A DNA stretch of 64,000 nt, taken from NCBI RefSeq assembly GCF_019331675.1, contig NZ_JAHBBJ010000011.1:44441-108440 (forward strand). The letters run 5' to 3'. The translations under genes were made by a program, and so were the position numbers. Under the pieces are notes generated by a model. The model was given only the letters and a program-made list of their open reading frames with translations. It ran no database searches and was not told the origin of the DNA. Positions 1-9,603 of the stretch are shown in pieces (position 1 is the stretch's first letter; the number at the start of each line of letters is the position of its first letter). The DNA is from Bifidobacterium miconisargentati. Lineage in GTDB: Bacteria; Actinomycetota; Actinomycetes; Actinomycetales; Bifidobacteriaceae.

Positions 1-1
1 T

Positions 2-289
2 GAGGAGGCGCTGCGCCCGTGGCTCGCCGCCAAGGGACTCGACGAGAACATGTCCATGGAGGACGCCACGCAGAACGCCGCGGTGCGCGCCGAAGTGCAG
101 AAGTGGGTCGATCAGGCCAACGAGGGCGTCTCCCGCGCCGAATCGGTGCGTAAGTTCATCCTGCTGCCCGAGGAGTTCAGCCAGGAGAACGGCCTGATGA
201 CCGCCTCTATGAAGGTGATCCGTCCGAAGGTCATCAAGCGCTACACCACCCTCCTCAACACCCAGATGTACGTGGCCCGCAAGAAGTAG
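2..289 (+). CDS. Acyl-CoA ligase (AMP-forming), C-terminal end, partial
   Basis: The reading frame is open from the first bases of the window, so only the last 95 or so residues are present. They match the C-terminal lid region of long-chain fatty-acid-CoA ligases of the AMP-forming (FadD/ANL) family. Visible features are a short helix ending in an ...RAESVRKF segment, the LLPEEFSQENGLMTASMK stretch with the conserved Lys-containing hinge that closes over the acyl-adenylate, and a basic VIKRY tail. The family activates fatty acids to acyl-CoA using ATP. An internal ATG at 50 is not the real start. The gene ends just before a strong bidirectional terminator. Chain-length specificity cannot be judged from this fragment. 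Confidence 0.85.
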   Translation, partial: EEALRPWLAAKGLDENMSMEDATQNAAVRAEVQKWVDQANEGVSRAESVRKFILLPEEFSQENGLMTASMKVIRPKVIKRYTTLLNTQMYVARKK

Positions 290-300
290 GCTTCCTGAAT

Positions 301-338
301 ATGAAAAAAGCGGCTCCTTGAGAGCCGCTTTTTTCATA
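301..338. terminator. Bidirectional rho-independent terminator
   Basis: A perfect 7-bp GC stem (GCGGCTC/GAGCCGC) with a 5-nt loop is flanked by A6 on the left and T6 on the right. It can therefore end transcription of the acyl-CoA ligase on the plus strand and of era on the minus strand. Confidence 0.9.
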
Positions 339-349
339 TCAAGATAAAA

Positions 350-1354
350 TCAGAAGCCTAGCTTTTCCAACTGCTTAGGATCGGACTGCCAGCCCTTGGC
401 GACCTTGACGTGGAGGTCGAGACGGGCTTTCTGGCCAACGATGCGGTTGACGGGCGTGCGCAGCTTCTTCTTGACGTAGGTGAGGTTCGAAGCGCCCTTG
501 CCGATGATGATGGGCTTCTGCGAATCGCGCTCCACGTAGATGGACACGTTGACCTGCGCCTTGCCGTCGTAGGCGGCCCCGGTCTCGTTGTCCTCGGGAT
601 AGTCGATGGAATCGACCACCACGGCCAGGGAGTGCGGCAGCTCGTCGTCCAACGTCTCCAGGAACGCGCCGCGGATGAGCTCGGCGATGGTGTCCTCCGG
701 ACGTTCCTCGCTGATCTGGTCGTCCGGGTACATCTGCGGGCCTTCCGGCGTGTGCTCGATGAGCACGTTGCGCACCTCGGCCAGGTTGTCGTGCTTGAGG
801 GCGCTGACCGGCACGATGTCCGAGAAGTCGGCGAATTCGTTGATCTCGATGAGCTTGTTGATGAGCTGCTGACGGCCGAGCTCGTCGATCTTGGTCACGA
901 TGGCGATCAGCGGCACCTTCCACGCGAACGTGCCGTCCTCGCGCTTGGTGGCGAAGTCGGAGCGCAGGCGGGACAGGATGCGGCGGTCGCCGGGGCCGAT
1001 CTCCTGGTCGGCGGGCAGCAGGAAGGCCACCACGTCCACATCGGACAGGGACTCCTCCACCACGTCGTTGAGGCGCTGGCCGAGCAGCGTGCGCGGACGG
1101 TGGATGCCGGGCGTGTCCACCAGCACGAGCTGTGCGTGCTCGGTGGTCAGGATGCCGCGGATAGCCTTTCGCGTGGTCTCCGGACGGGACGACGCGATGG
1201 CGATCTGCTTGCCGATGAGGGCGTTGATCAGTGTGGACTTACCCACGTTCGGGCGTCCCACCACGGCCACGAAGCCGGAACGGTACGGCACGTCCGCCGT
1301 GGTTTCGGGTGCGGCCGCAGTCTGGTTGTTCGTCGTCACTTCTTGCTCGCTCAT
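350..1354 (-). CDS. era: GTPase Era, ribosome assembly factor
   Basis: Era binds the 3' end of 16S rRNA and acts in 30S maturation. The protein is 334 residues. A G1 P-loop GRPNVGKS lies at about 33-40 after a roughly 27-residue polar N-terminal extension. The G3 motif DTPGIHRP, the G4 motif TKID and a G5 SAL follow. The C-terminal part carries a KH RNA-binding domain with the IIIGKGAS loop. The start chosen is the ATG one base after the stop of the upstream CBS gene, with AAGGAG overlapping that stop; longer frames run back into the CBS gene. The spacing suggests translational coupling in an operon with the CBS protein. The slightly long N-terminus is common in actinobacteria. Confidence 0.95.
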   Translation of the reverse strand: MSEQEVTTNNQTAAAPETTADVPYRSGFVAVVGRPNVGKSTLINALIGKQIAIASSRPETTRKAIRGILTTEHAQLVLVDTPGIHRPRTLLGQRLNDVVEESLSDVDVVAFLLPADQEIGPGDRRILSRLRSDFATKREDGTFAWKVPLIAIVTKIDELGRQQLINKLIEINEFADFSDIVPVSALKHDNLAEVRNVLIEHTPEGPQMYPDDQISEERPEDTIAELIRGAFLETLDDELPHSLAVVVDSIDYPEDNETGAAYDGKAQVNVSIYVERDSQKPIIIGKGASNLTYVKKKLRTPVNRIVGQKARLDLHVKVAKGWQSDPKQLEKLGF

Positions 1355-1355
1355 C

Positions 1356-2789
1356 TCACTCCTTGTCGGCGTTCTGGTCATCGTCGTCGGCGTGTTCGCC
1401 GGATTCGTCCTGGGTCTTGCCATCTTCCTCGTCGCCCTCGACGTGCGCGGGCTCGACCACGATGGTGGACACCTTCTTGCGGCGTCCGGCGGAGTCGACC
1501 GCCGTGAGTTTGAGGCCTCGCGTCACGGCGGAGGCGCCCACGATCGGCACCCGGCCGAGGATCTTGGTCAGCAGACCGTAGACCGTGTCCACGTCATCCT
1601 CGTCGATGTCGATCTCGAAGATCTCCTCCAGGTCGGCGATCGGCGTGCGGGCCGGCATCTTCCACTTGTTCTCGCCGATCTTCTCCGGTTCGCTGCGCTG
1701 GGTGCGGTCGTGTTCGTCCTCCAGCTCGCCCACGATCTGCTCGATGGTGTCCTCGATGGTCACCATGCCGGCGATGCCGCCGTACTCGTCCACCACCACG
1801 GCCACATGCTGGCGGGAACGCTGCATCTCATGGAAGAGGTCGTCCACCGGCTTGGATTCGGGCACGAGCAGCGGCTGGCGCACGATGGTCTCCACCTTGC
1901 GGCTGAGGGCGGCCTGGTTGAAGGCGGTGGCGCGCACGGCGTCCTTGAGATAGGCCACGCCGATGAGGTCGTCCACATCTTCGCCGATCACCGGCACGCG
2001 GGAGAAGCCGGAACGGGAGAACAGCTTCAGCGCGGAGACGAGCGTGGTGTCGCGTTCCATGCAGATCATGTCGGTGCGCGGCACCATGATCTCGCGGGTC
2101 AGCGTGTCGGACAGGGTGAGCACGTTGCGCAGCATCTCCGAGACTTCGGGGTCGAAGTCGTTGGACTCCACCAGGCGGTCGATGGCGGCCTTGCCCTGTT
2201 CGAGCTGGATCTTCTCCAGTTCCTCGTCGTCGGACAGGTCGGAGTTCTTGCCGCGGCGACCCGCGCTTTTGGCGCCGTTCTTGTCCGAGCCGATGCGGGC
2301 GAACGGTGTCATCTTGCAGGCCAGCGAGACGATGCGCGAATGCGCGATCATGATGTCCACCGGCTTGGCCATGCCCGCGGTGCGCGGACGGACCAGCACG
2401 GAGACCACGGCCACGATGATGGCGAACAGGAAGCCCGCCAGCAGTTCCACCCACAGTTCGGCGCCCCACAACGCCGCGATGGAGGCCACCAGCACGCCGT
2501 CGAGCACGTTGCAGGCGATGCGGAAGAACGCGCAGCTGCCCGCCGTGGCGTACCGGTCGGAGATGAGCCGCTGCACGCGATGGATCTTGTCGATCTTCTT
2601 CATCTTGAGGAACTGGCTCGCCTCGGAGTCGGTCTGCACCTCGAGGATGAGGTTGTTCAGGCTGGCGCGGGTCACTCGCGCCACGGCGCCTTCGGAGGCG
2701 GCCATGGTCAGCGAGAACCAGACGAAGAGGGCGGCCACCAGCACAAGCACGACGGTGATGGCGATCAGGGTGGTACTGAGATACTCCAT
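1356..2789 (-). CDS. HlyC/CorC-type CBS-domain membrane protein
   Basis: This 477-residue protein has the layout of the HlyC/CorC (CNNM-like) family. An N-terminal membrane part has a first helix at about 5-30 and further hydrophobic segments around 95-130. A tandem CBS pair spans about 215-335, with the MVPRTDM start and the DEYGG motif typical of this group. A CorC_HlyC transporter-associated domain lies at about 355-440, followed by an Asp/Glu-rich tail. The family is linked to Mg2+/Co2+ transport or its regulation, though many members are annotated as haemolysins without evidence. It sits one base from era and 80 bases after ybeY, an arrangement frequent in Gram-positive genomes. Ion specificity is not shown by the sequence. 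Confidence 0.88.
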   Translation of the reverse strand: MEYLSTTLIAITVVLVLVAALFVWFSLTMAASEGAVARVTRASLNNLILEVQTDSEASQFLKMKKIDKIHRVQRLISDRYATAGSCAFFRIACNVLDGVLVASIAALWGAELWVELLAGFLFAIIVAVVSVLVRPRTAGMAKPVDIMIAHSRIVSLACKMTPFARIGSDKNGAKSAGRRGKNSDLSDDEELEKIQLEQGKAAIDRLVESNDFDPEVSEMLRNVLTLSDTLTREIMVPRTDMICMERDTTLVSALKLFSRSGFSRVPVIGEDVDDLIGVAYLKDAVRATAFNQAALSRKVETIVRQPLLVPESKPVDDLFHEMQRSRQHVAVVVDEYGGIAGMVTIEDTIEQIVGELEDEHDRTQRSEPEKIGENKWKMPARTPIADLEEIFEIDIDEDDVDTVYGLLTKILGRVPIVGASAVTRGLKLTAVDSAGRRKKVSTIVVEPAHVEGDEEDGKTQDESGEHADDDDQNADKE

Positions 2790-2869
2790 GGAGTTTGCTG
2801 TCCTTGCGGGGTTATGGGATTGCGGAAATTGCGGGAACGTGCAGATTTACAGGTACGGCCTGCTGCCGG

Positions 2870-3407
2870 TTACTTGGCGTCCAGATCGCGTCCGGCGCCG
2901 TGCGCGGCGTCGTAGATGGCCAGCGCGTCGGGCGTGCCTGCGGGCAGGGTGGCCTGTACGCCGGAATCGTGGCGCAGGGCGAAGAACGTGAGCAGGAGCT
3001 GGCGCTGCAGGCCGAACATCTGACGCTCCTGTTCGGGCGTCACATGGTCGTAGCCGAGCAGATGGAGAATGCCGTGGATGGTCAGCAGCAGCATCTCCTG
3101 CATGGTGCTGTGTCCCGCGGCGGCGGCCTGCTGGGCGGCCACCCACGGGCAGATCACGATGTCGCCGAGCACGCCCTCCATGACGGTCTTGCCGTCGCCG
3201 GGGCGCAGTTCGTCCATCGGGAAGCTCATCACGTCGGTCGGCCCCTCCAGGTTCATCCAACGCATGTGCAGTTCGGCGATGGGATCGGGGTCCACGAACA
3301 TGATGGTCAGGTCGGACTGGGTGCTCACGCGCATCTGGTCGAGCACCCACACGCCCAGATCGGAGAAGACCTTGGGGTCGATGACCCATTGGGTCTCGTT
3401 CGTCACG

Positions 3408-3418
<11 letters not shown>
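2870..3418 (-). CDS. ybeY: Endoribonuclease YbeY
   Basis: YbeY is a metal-dependent RNase-like factor needed for 16S rRNA 3' end maturation and 70S quality control. The protein has 182 residues. The signature H-x3-H-x5-H zinc site is visible as [11 protein letters not shown] in the middle of the chain. The preceding DVMSFPMDE and LGDIVICP segments are also family hallmarks. A C-terminal extension of about 40 residues follows the core. Its ATG lies 11 bases inside the end of phoH, which points to translational coupling, and the phoH-ybeY pair is conserved across bacteria. Confidence 0.95.
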
Positions 3419-4685
<1,267 letters not shown>

Positions 4686-4706
4686 GAAAGCTTCTCGTCC
4701 CCTTGT

Positions 4707-5045
4707 CTACTCGTCCAGCTTCTCGCCGGTCAGCACGTGGGCGTGCACGTGGAACACCGTCTGACCCGCGTCAAGGCCGGTGTTGAAGATCAGTCGGTAG
4801 GCGCCGTGGAAGGCCTCGTCCGCGATGTGCTGGGCGACGGAGACGATATGCGCCAGCTCGGCCGGATCCTTGGCGGCGAGTTCGGCCGCGTTGGCGTAAT
4901 GCTCCTTGGGCACCACCAGCACATGGACCTTGGCCTTGGGGTTGATGTCCTTGAAGGCGTAGGTGGTGTCGTCCTCATAGACCTTGGTGCTGGGAATCTG
5001 GCCTGCGATGATCTTGCAGAACAGGCAATCGTCGGATGCGCTCAT
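4707..5045 (-). CDS. HIT-family nucleotide hydrolase
   Basis: This 112-residue histidine-triad protein has the signature HVHAHVL near the C-terminus and an N-terminal CLFCKI motif. The second Cys pair of the HinT zinc site is not obvious. HIT proteins hydrolyse nucleoside phosphoramidates such as aminoacyl-AMP. The ATG at 5045 is preferred because AAGGAG lies four bases upstream; a second ATG immediately before it is too close to that site. It is 21 bases upstream of phoH, in the same operon. The natural substrate is not evident. Confidence 0.92.
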   Translation of the reverse strand: MSASDDCLFCKIIAGQIPSTKVYEDDTTYAFKDINPKAKVHVLVVPKEHYANAAELAAKDPAELAHIVSVAQHIADEAFHGAYRLIFNTGLDAGQTVFHVHAHVLTGEKLDE

Positions 5046-5130
5046 CATGCTCCTTGTTTGGCGGTATTGCACTACTGACCAGCTTAGCGCGGGGGTGTTA
5101 CCCATCGCGGGAGGCGAAAGCCGGTTTCGG

Positions 5131-5928
5131 TCAGTCGTAGCGGCCCAGCGTGCGGGACAGCAGCGACAACGCCACCGGACCGGCCGTGGCGGCCCTGAGG
5201 ATGTTGCCGCCGAGCACGCAGCTGACGGCCCCGGCCGCGGTGAAATCGGCCACCTCCTGCTCGCTGATGCCGCCTTCCGGCCCCACCACCACGTACACGG
5301 TGCGCGGACGGCCGTCCTCGAGTGTGCGTTCCACCAGCTGATTCACCTTGGCTTCCACGCCGGCCCAGGTGTCGGTGGCATCCTGGTGCAGCACCACCAC
5401 CATGTCCCCGTGCACGCATGCGCGACGGCAGATGGCCACGATCTGCTTGCTGGAGACACACTCCCCCAGTTCCGGCCTGAAGGCGCGGCGCGACTGTTCG
5501 GTGGCCGCGTCCAGCACGGCGCCCCATTTCTTGTCCGTACGGCCGCCCTTCCATTTGGCGATGGAACGGTCCGCCTGCCAGGGGATCACCTCGTCCACGC
5601 CGATCTGCGTGGCCATGTCGATGGCCTGCTCGTCATGGCCGGTTTTGGCCAGTGCCTGGATCAGGCCGAGCCGGGTCTGGGGTTCGGGTTCACGGCCCAC
5701 TTCGGACACCTCGGCCAGACCGGCCTCCGGGTCGGCCATCACCGCATGGATCCTCAGACCGTGGCCGTCGGAGAGCTGCAGGCTGTCCCCCGCCTTCAGG
5801 CGCATGGCCTGCACGGCATGGCGCTTGATGTGCGCGGGAAGCGTGAGCTTCCATCCGGTGTGGAGCTCGTCGCTGTTCACCGGGACGTCGTCAACCTGCG
5901 GATCAAAAAGGAAAAGGGCATCTGTCAT
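5131..5928 (-). CDS. rsmE: 16S rRNA (uracil-1498-N3) methyltransferase RsmE
   Basis: RsmE methylates U1498 of 16S rRNA using S-adenosylmethionine. The 265-residue protein has an N-terminal PUA-like domain with an HAVQAMRLKAGD segment. A C-terminal SPOUT knot carries VVGPEGGIS and LGGNILRAATA, the cofactor-binding loops. Many homologues have Glu or Ser where this one reads Ala in the last motif. The start at MTDALF fits the family; an upstream Met in frame would add 16 non-conserved residues. It lies upstream of the HIT/phoH/ybeY/era run. Confidence 0.92.
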   Translation of the reverse strand: MTDALFLFDPQVDDVPVNSDELHTGWKLTLPAHIKRHAVQAMRLKAGDSLQLSDGHGLRIHAVMADPEAGLAEVSEVGREPEPQTRLGLIQALAKTGHDEQAIDMATQIGVDEVIPWQADRSIAKWKGGRTDKKWGAVLDAATEQSRRAFRPELGECVSSKQIVAICRRACVHGDMVVVLHQDATDTWAGVEAKVNQLVERTLEDGRPRTVYVVVGPEGGISEQEVADFTAAGAVSCVLGGNILRAATAGPVALSLLSRTLGRYD

Positions 5929-6024
5929 GCCTTCAAGGCTACACGCGACACGCCGATGACACACCCCGTGTTGCATCTTCCGGAATCACTGCTAAAGTAT
6001 CTACTCGTTGTCCAAACGACACCT

Positions 6025-6112
6025 GCCCGGGTGGCGGAATGGTAGACGCGCTAGCTTGAGGTGCTAGTGCCTATTTTATACAGGCGTACGGGTTCAAGTC
6101 CCGTCTCGGGCA
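6025..6112 (+). tRNA. tRNA-Leu (anticodon GAG)
   Basis: The 88-base gene has an acceptor stem GCCCGGG/CTCGGGC with one G-T pair and discriminator A. An anticodon stem CTAGC/GCTAG encloses the loop TTGAGGT, with anticodon GAG at 6058-6060, which reads CTC and CTT leucine codons. A class II long variable arm and the TTCAAGT T-loop follow. The 3' CCA is not encoded. Confidence 0.96.
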
Positions 6113-6119
6113 CAGACGA

Positions 6120-6145
6120 AACCCCTTGCATTGCAAGGGGTTTTT
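6120..6145 (+). terminator. Terminator after tRNA-Leu
   Basis: The arms ACCCCTTGCA/TTGCAAGGGGT form a near-perfect hairpin followed by T5, eight bases after the tRNA 3' end. Confidence 0.88.
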
Positions 6146-6218
6146 GCGTATCCGCGGTAATTTTCCCAGACAGGGCGCCCACCGCCCCCTCCACGTCCCA
6201 TTCGATCGAAAGGCCATC

Positions 6219-7097
6219 ATGCAGTTCATCACCCTTGATTCCGTCGACGACCCGCGCGTCGAGGCGTATGCGAACCTCACGGAAATGCAGCTGCGCAATC
6301 GCCTGGAGCCGGCCAAGGGCATGTTCATCGCCGAATCCCCCAAGGTCATCGACCGTGCGCTGGCGGCCGGACGCGAGCCGTTGTCCCTGCTGGTCGAGGA
6401 ACCGTGGCTGGAGGGCATGGCCGAGACCTTCGCCTTCATCGACGAGCGCTGGGGCACGGCGGTTCCGGTGTATGTGGCCTCCCCCGAACAGCTCAAACGT
6501 CTGACCGGGTATCGCCTGCACCGTGGCGCGCTGTGCGCCATGCGTCGCTGGCCGCTGCCTTCCGTGGCCGAGGTGTGCCGTGGCGCACGCCGCGTGGCGG
6601 TGATGGAGAACATCGTGGACCACACCAACGTGGGCGCGCTCATGCGTTCCGCCGCGGCGCTGGACGTGGACGCGGTGCTGGTGACCCCCTCCTGCGGCGA
6701 CCCCCTGTACCGGCGCGCCGCTCGCGTGTCGATGGGCACGGTCTTCCAGGTGCCGTGGACCCGCATCACCGGATACGACGAGGACGGCACCGAAGACAAG
6801 CACTACTGGTCGTTCAAGGGCATCGACGAGCTCAAATCGCTCGGCTTCACCACGGTGGCCATGGCCCTTGAGGACGACTCCATTTCGTTGGACGAGCTCA
6901 CCCGCCGGCTCCATCTGCCGGATGGCGACCCCGCGCGTATCGACAAGCTGGCGCTGATCTTCGGCACGGAGGGCGACGGCCTGTCCCGTCACACCATCGC
7001 GCGCGCCGACCTGACCGTGAAGATCCCGATGAGCCACGGCGTGGACTCCCTGAACGTGGCCGCATCCAGCGCGGTCGCCTTCTACGCCACCCGCTGA
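6219..7097 (+). CDS. TrmH/SpoU-family RNA 2'-O-methyltransferase
   Basis: A 292-residue SPOUT methyltransferase of the TrmH (SpoU) type, which transfers methyl groups to ribose 2'-OH in rRNA or tRNA. The three family motifs are visible: the ENIVDHTNVGALMRSA segment (motif 1) at about 132-148, LIFGTEGDGLS (motif 2) at about 249-259, and IPMSHGVDSLNVAASSAVA (motif 3) near the end. An N-terminal substrate-binding domain carries FIAESPKVIDRAL. The start at 6219 follows a GAAAGG site; earlier in-frame codons lie in the tRNA terminator. The exact target nucleotide cannot be read from sequence. Confidence 0.92.
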   Translation: MQFITLDSVDDPRVEAYANLTEMQLRNRLEPAKGMFIAESPKVIDRALAAGREPLSLLVEEPWLEGMAETFAFIDERWGTAVPVYVASPEQLKRLTGYRLHRGALCAMRRWPLPSVAEVCRGARRVAVMENIVDHTNVGALMRSAAALDVDAVLVTPSCGDPLYRRAARVSMGTVFQVPWTRITGYDEDGTEDKHYWSFKGIDELKSLGFTTVAMALEDDSISLDELTRRLHLPDGDPARIDKLALIFGTEGDGLSRHTIARADLTVKIPMSHGVDSLNVAASSAVAFYATR

Positions 7098-7109
7098 GAC
7101 GGCGTGTTT

Positions 7110-7163
7110 CGTGTCCCGCGTGTCACCGGCGCCGGCGCGCCGACCTGCGACACGCGGGACACG
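7110..7163. repeat. Perfect 15-bp inverted repeat downstream of the methyltransferase gene
   Basis: The arms CGTGTCCCGCGTGTC (7110-7124) and its exact complement (7149-7163) flank a 24-base GC-rich spacer that itself can pair. It begins 12 bases after the methyltransferase stop. No T-run follows, so it is not a standard intrinsic terminator. It could be a transcript-end hairpin or a protein-binding site. Confidence 0.75.
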
Positions 7164-7509
7164 CGGACGGCGATGACTTCATCATTCGGCTCCGCACGTC
7201 TCATATTCGGCGCATCCACCATCTCCCGACACGCCGAAGGGGTGCCCCGACGACGGGGGAATCGGCCCCGCCGCAACGATGCCGGGTGCTCCTCCAATCG
7301 CCGCGCCCGTCCCTGTGCGGCCGGAACCGGCCCCGAACGGACGCCACACGAACTGAATTATTCATGCCAAGTTCACGCCACGCGGGGGCGAAAGCCTTGC
7401 ATGTTCGTTTTTTTCTGCAATTATTAACTATGTAAACCAAATGCAAGGAAGCGTTTGGCAGAGCAGTGCGGTGTCGAAAGACGCTCAGGTAACAGAGAGG
7501 ACAGTTACG
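7164..7509. other. Intergenic region with the glgC promoter
   Basis: I see no convincing gene here. Composition shifts from GC-rich to A/T-rich towards 7395-7440, where the glgC promoter is expected. A TTGCAT at 7397-7402 lies about 17 bases before the A/T-rich ATTATT/TTATTA at 7420-7426, and a second possible -10, TATGTA, is at 7429-7434. The leader before glgC would be roughly 70-80 bases. These box assignments are by eye and tentative. Confidence 0.4.
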
Positions 7510-8754
7510 ATGGCCAAGAATCCCAAGATTCTGTCGATTGTGCTTGCAGGCGGCGAGGGGACCCGTCTGATGCCGTTAACCCGTGATCGCGCGAAGCCCG
7601 CCGTACCGTTTGGCGGCGTCTATCGCCTGATCGACTTCCCGCTGAGCAACCTGGTGAACTCCGGTTACCGCCAGGTGGTCGTGCTCACCCAGTACAAGTC
7701 CCACTCGCTGGACCGTCACATCTCCCAGGTGTGGCGTTTCTCGCCGCTGCTGGGCTCGTATGTCTCCCCCGTCCCGGCGCAGCAGCGCCTCGGCAAGCAT
7801 TGGTACCTGGGCTCCGCCGACGCCATCTACCAGACCATCAACATCATCGAGGATGTCCAGCCTGACATCGTGGTGATCGTGGGTGCCGATCACGTCTACC
7901 GTATGGACTTCGAGCAGATGGTGCAGCAGCACATCGAGTCCGGCGCCGAATTCACGGTGGCCGGCATCCGCCAGCCCATCGAGGAATCGAACCAGTTCGG
8001 TGTGATCGAGGTCGATCCCGAGCATCCGAATATGATCAAGAACTTCCAGGAGAAGCCGGCCACCACCACCGGCCTGCCGGACAACCCGAACCAGATCCTG
8101 GCTTCCATGGGCAACTATGTGGCCAACACCAAGGCCCTGTTCGAGGCGCTGGCGCTGGATGAGAAGGCCGCCGACACCAAGCACGACATGGGCGGCGACA
8201 TCGCCCCGTACTTCGCCTCCCGCAATGAGGCCGGCGTGTACGACTTCAACTCCAACGAGATTCCGGGTTCCACGGCCACCGATCACGCCTACTGGCGCGA
8301 CGTGGGTACCATCAAGCAGTTCTACGATGCGCACATGGATCTGATCGCCTATGTGCCGGAGTTCAACCTGTACAACCAGGATTGGCCGATCTACACGATG
8401 TCCGGCAACCTGCCGCCGGCCAAGTTCGTGCACGCCGGCCGCGATCGTCTGGGCCACGCCACGGACTCCATCGTCTCCCCCGGCGTGATCGTTTCCGGCG
8501 GTGAGGTGCACCACTCCGTGCTCTCCCCGAACGTGCGCATCCACTCCTGGGCGCAGATCGTCGATTCCGTGCTGTTCGACGGCGTGGTCATCAACCGTCG
8601 CGCCCGCGTGTACAAGGCGATTCTCGACAAGAACGTGGTCCTCACCGAGAACTCCACGGTCGGCATCGACACCGAGCACGATCTGGCCCGCGGCTTCACC
8701 GTCACGCCGGACGGCATCACCGTGGTTCCGAAGAACACCATCGTCGATGACTGA
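7510..8754 (+). CDS. glgC: Glucose-1-phosphate adenylyltransferase
   Basis: GlgC makes ADP-glucose from glucose-1-phosphate and ATP, the committed step of bacterial glycogen synthesis. The 414-residue protein has the nucleotide-binding loop [17 protein letters not shown] near residues 13-29, the [15 protein letters not shown] segment, the [10 protein letters not shown] motif, and a C-terminal left-handed beta-helix domain ([17 protein letters not shown]...). The start at 7510 has GAGAGGA upstream; a longer frame back to 7441 would add an unrelated N-terminus. It is monocistronic, followed by a strong terminator, and no other glg gene is in the window. Confidence 0.96.
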   Translation: MAKNPKILSIVLAGGEGTRLMPLTRDRAKPAVPFGGVYRLIDFPLSNLVNSGYRQVVVLTQYKSHSLDRHISQVWRFSPLLGSYVSPVPAQQRLGKHWYLGSADAIYQTINIIEDVQPDIVVIVGADHVYRMDFEQMVQQHIESGAEFTVAGIRQPIEESNQFGVIEVDPEHPNMIKNFQEKPATTTGLPDNPNQILASMGNYVANTKALFEALALDEKAADTKHDMGGDIAPYFASRNEAGVYDFNSNEIPGSTATDHAYWRDVGTIKQFYDAHMDLIAYVPEFNLYNQDWPIYTMSGNLPPAKFVHAGRDRLGHATDSIVSPGVIVSGGEVHHSVLSPNVRIHSWAQIVDSVLFDGVVINRRARVYKAILDKNVVLTENSTVGIDTEHDLARGFTVTPDGITVVPKNTIVDD

Positions 8755-8778
8755 GTGATCTGATTCGGTAGCAAACGT

Positions 8779-8815
8779 AAAAAGCCTGGCAACCGTAAGG
8801 GTTGTCAGGCTTTTT
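8779..8815. terminator. Bidirectional terminator after glgC
   Basis: The arms AAAAAGCCTGGCAACC and GGTTGTCAGGCTTTTT pair with one G-T wobble around a 5-base loop, with A5 and T5 ends. The right-hand T-tract is immediately followed by a 13-base sequence that is repeated at the far end of the adjoining MITE-like element. Confidence 0.9.
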
Positions 8816-8848
8816 GTATGTCCTGTTGAACCGAGATTGACATAAATC

Positions 8849-8976
8849 AAGGCTCTGTTAAACCAAAATTGACATGGATCCATGTCTGACTACCCCTCAG
8901 TCGGCTTCGCCGACAGCTCCCCTGACAAGGGGAGCCAGGAATAAGGGCCATGTCAATCCTGGTTTAACAGAGCCTT
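8849..8976. mobile_element. MITE-like element with 29-bp terminal inverted repeats
   Basis: The ends are 29-bp inverted repeats, 8849-8877 and 8948-8976 (AAGGCTCTGTTAAACCA then ATTGACATGG), differing at two positions. Between them are two hairpins, GTCGGCTTCGCCGAC and CTCCCCTGACAAGGGGAG, the same core found elsewhere in the window. A degraded direct copy of the left end sits at 8821-8847. A 13-bp direct repeat TTTTGTATGTCCT occurs at 8812-8824 and 8975-8987, consistent with a target duplication. There is no coding capacity, so any movement would need a transposase supplied elsewhere. Confidence 0.7.
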
Positions 8977-9005
8977 TTGTATGTCCTTATACGCTGCTTT
9001 GCGGC

Positions 9006-9593
9006 TCAGTACTTCGGCAGGTTGTCGAAGTTGAAGCCCAGCGCGGCCAGCTGGTCGCGGCCGTCAGGTGTGATGCGATCGACGGTCCAGCGCGGGTTCC
9101 ACGTCCAGTCAATGCGGAACTCCTCCACCAGTCCGGCCAGCGTGGAGGCGCATTCGTCCTCGATGAGGTCGGTGAGCGGGCAGGCCGGCGTGGTCAGCGT
9201 CATCGTGATGATGGCACGGCCCAGTTCATTGATTTCGATGCCGTACACCAAGCCCAGGTCGATGACGTCGATGCCGAGCTCCGGATCGATGACCTGGTGC
9301 AGAGCCTCACGCACGTCCTCGGCGGTGGCACGACCGATATCGTCCACAGCCTTGAGCGGGATCTCATTGCCGTCCGATTCGTCGGAGCATCCACAGACAC
9401 CCTTGTGGTTGCCGCAACCACACGCATCACCGGAACCGGCCGCGGTGTTTTCCGCGGGACGTCCGTTCGGGAAACCCTTGGCCAGTGCGGGATTGGCCAT
9501 CACCCGGCGGGCGGCCTCCTCGTCCTGCAGCACGCCGTTGACGGCGTCGAACACGGAGGGCGTGGGTTCGGGGACCAGATTGTTGTCGCTCAT
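9006..9593 (-). CDS. sufT: SufT-like Fe-S assembly factor (MIP18/DUF59) with Cys-rich insert
   Basis: The C-terminal 110 residues are a MIP18 (DUF59) domain. DPELGIDVIDLGLVYGI and the TLTTPACPL motif with its conserved Cys (about residue 138) are visible. Such proteins (SufT, PaaD) help mature Fe-S proteins. Ahead of it is an unusual linker holding CGCGNHKGVCGC (C58, C60, H63, C67, C69), which could bind a metal. The start at 9593 is an ATG after GAGG. A GTG at 9602 in the same frame is an alternative start. Last gene of the SUF operon, 10 bases after sufU. Confidence 0.88.
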   Translation of the reverse strand: MSDNNLVPEPTPSVFDAVNGVLQDEEAARRVMANPALAKGFPNGRPAENTAAGSGDACGCGNHKGVCGCSDESDGNEIPLKAVDDIGRATAEDVREALHQVIDPELGIDVIDLGLVYGIEINELGRAIITMTLTTPACPLTDLIEDECASTLAGLVEEFRIDWTWNPRWTVDRITPDGRDQLAALGFNFDNLPKY

Positions 9594-9603
9594 GATTTCC
9601 ACC

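Noticed and set aside
891..2915. A 674-residue plus-strand open frame opposite era and the CBS gene
   Set aside because: Antisense artefact of high GC; the minus-strand genes have clear domains and ribosome binding sites.
7104..7446. Small open frames on both strands between the methyltransferase and glgC
   Set aside because: Arg/Pro-rich composition, no ribosome site, and overlap with the inverted repeat and the glgC promoter.
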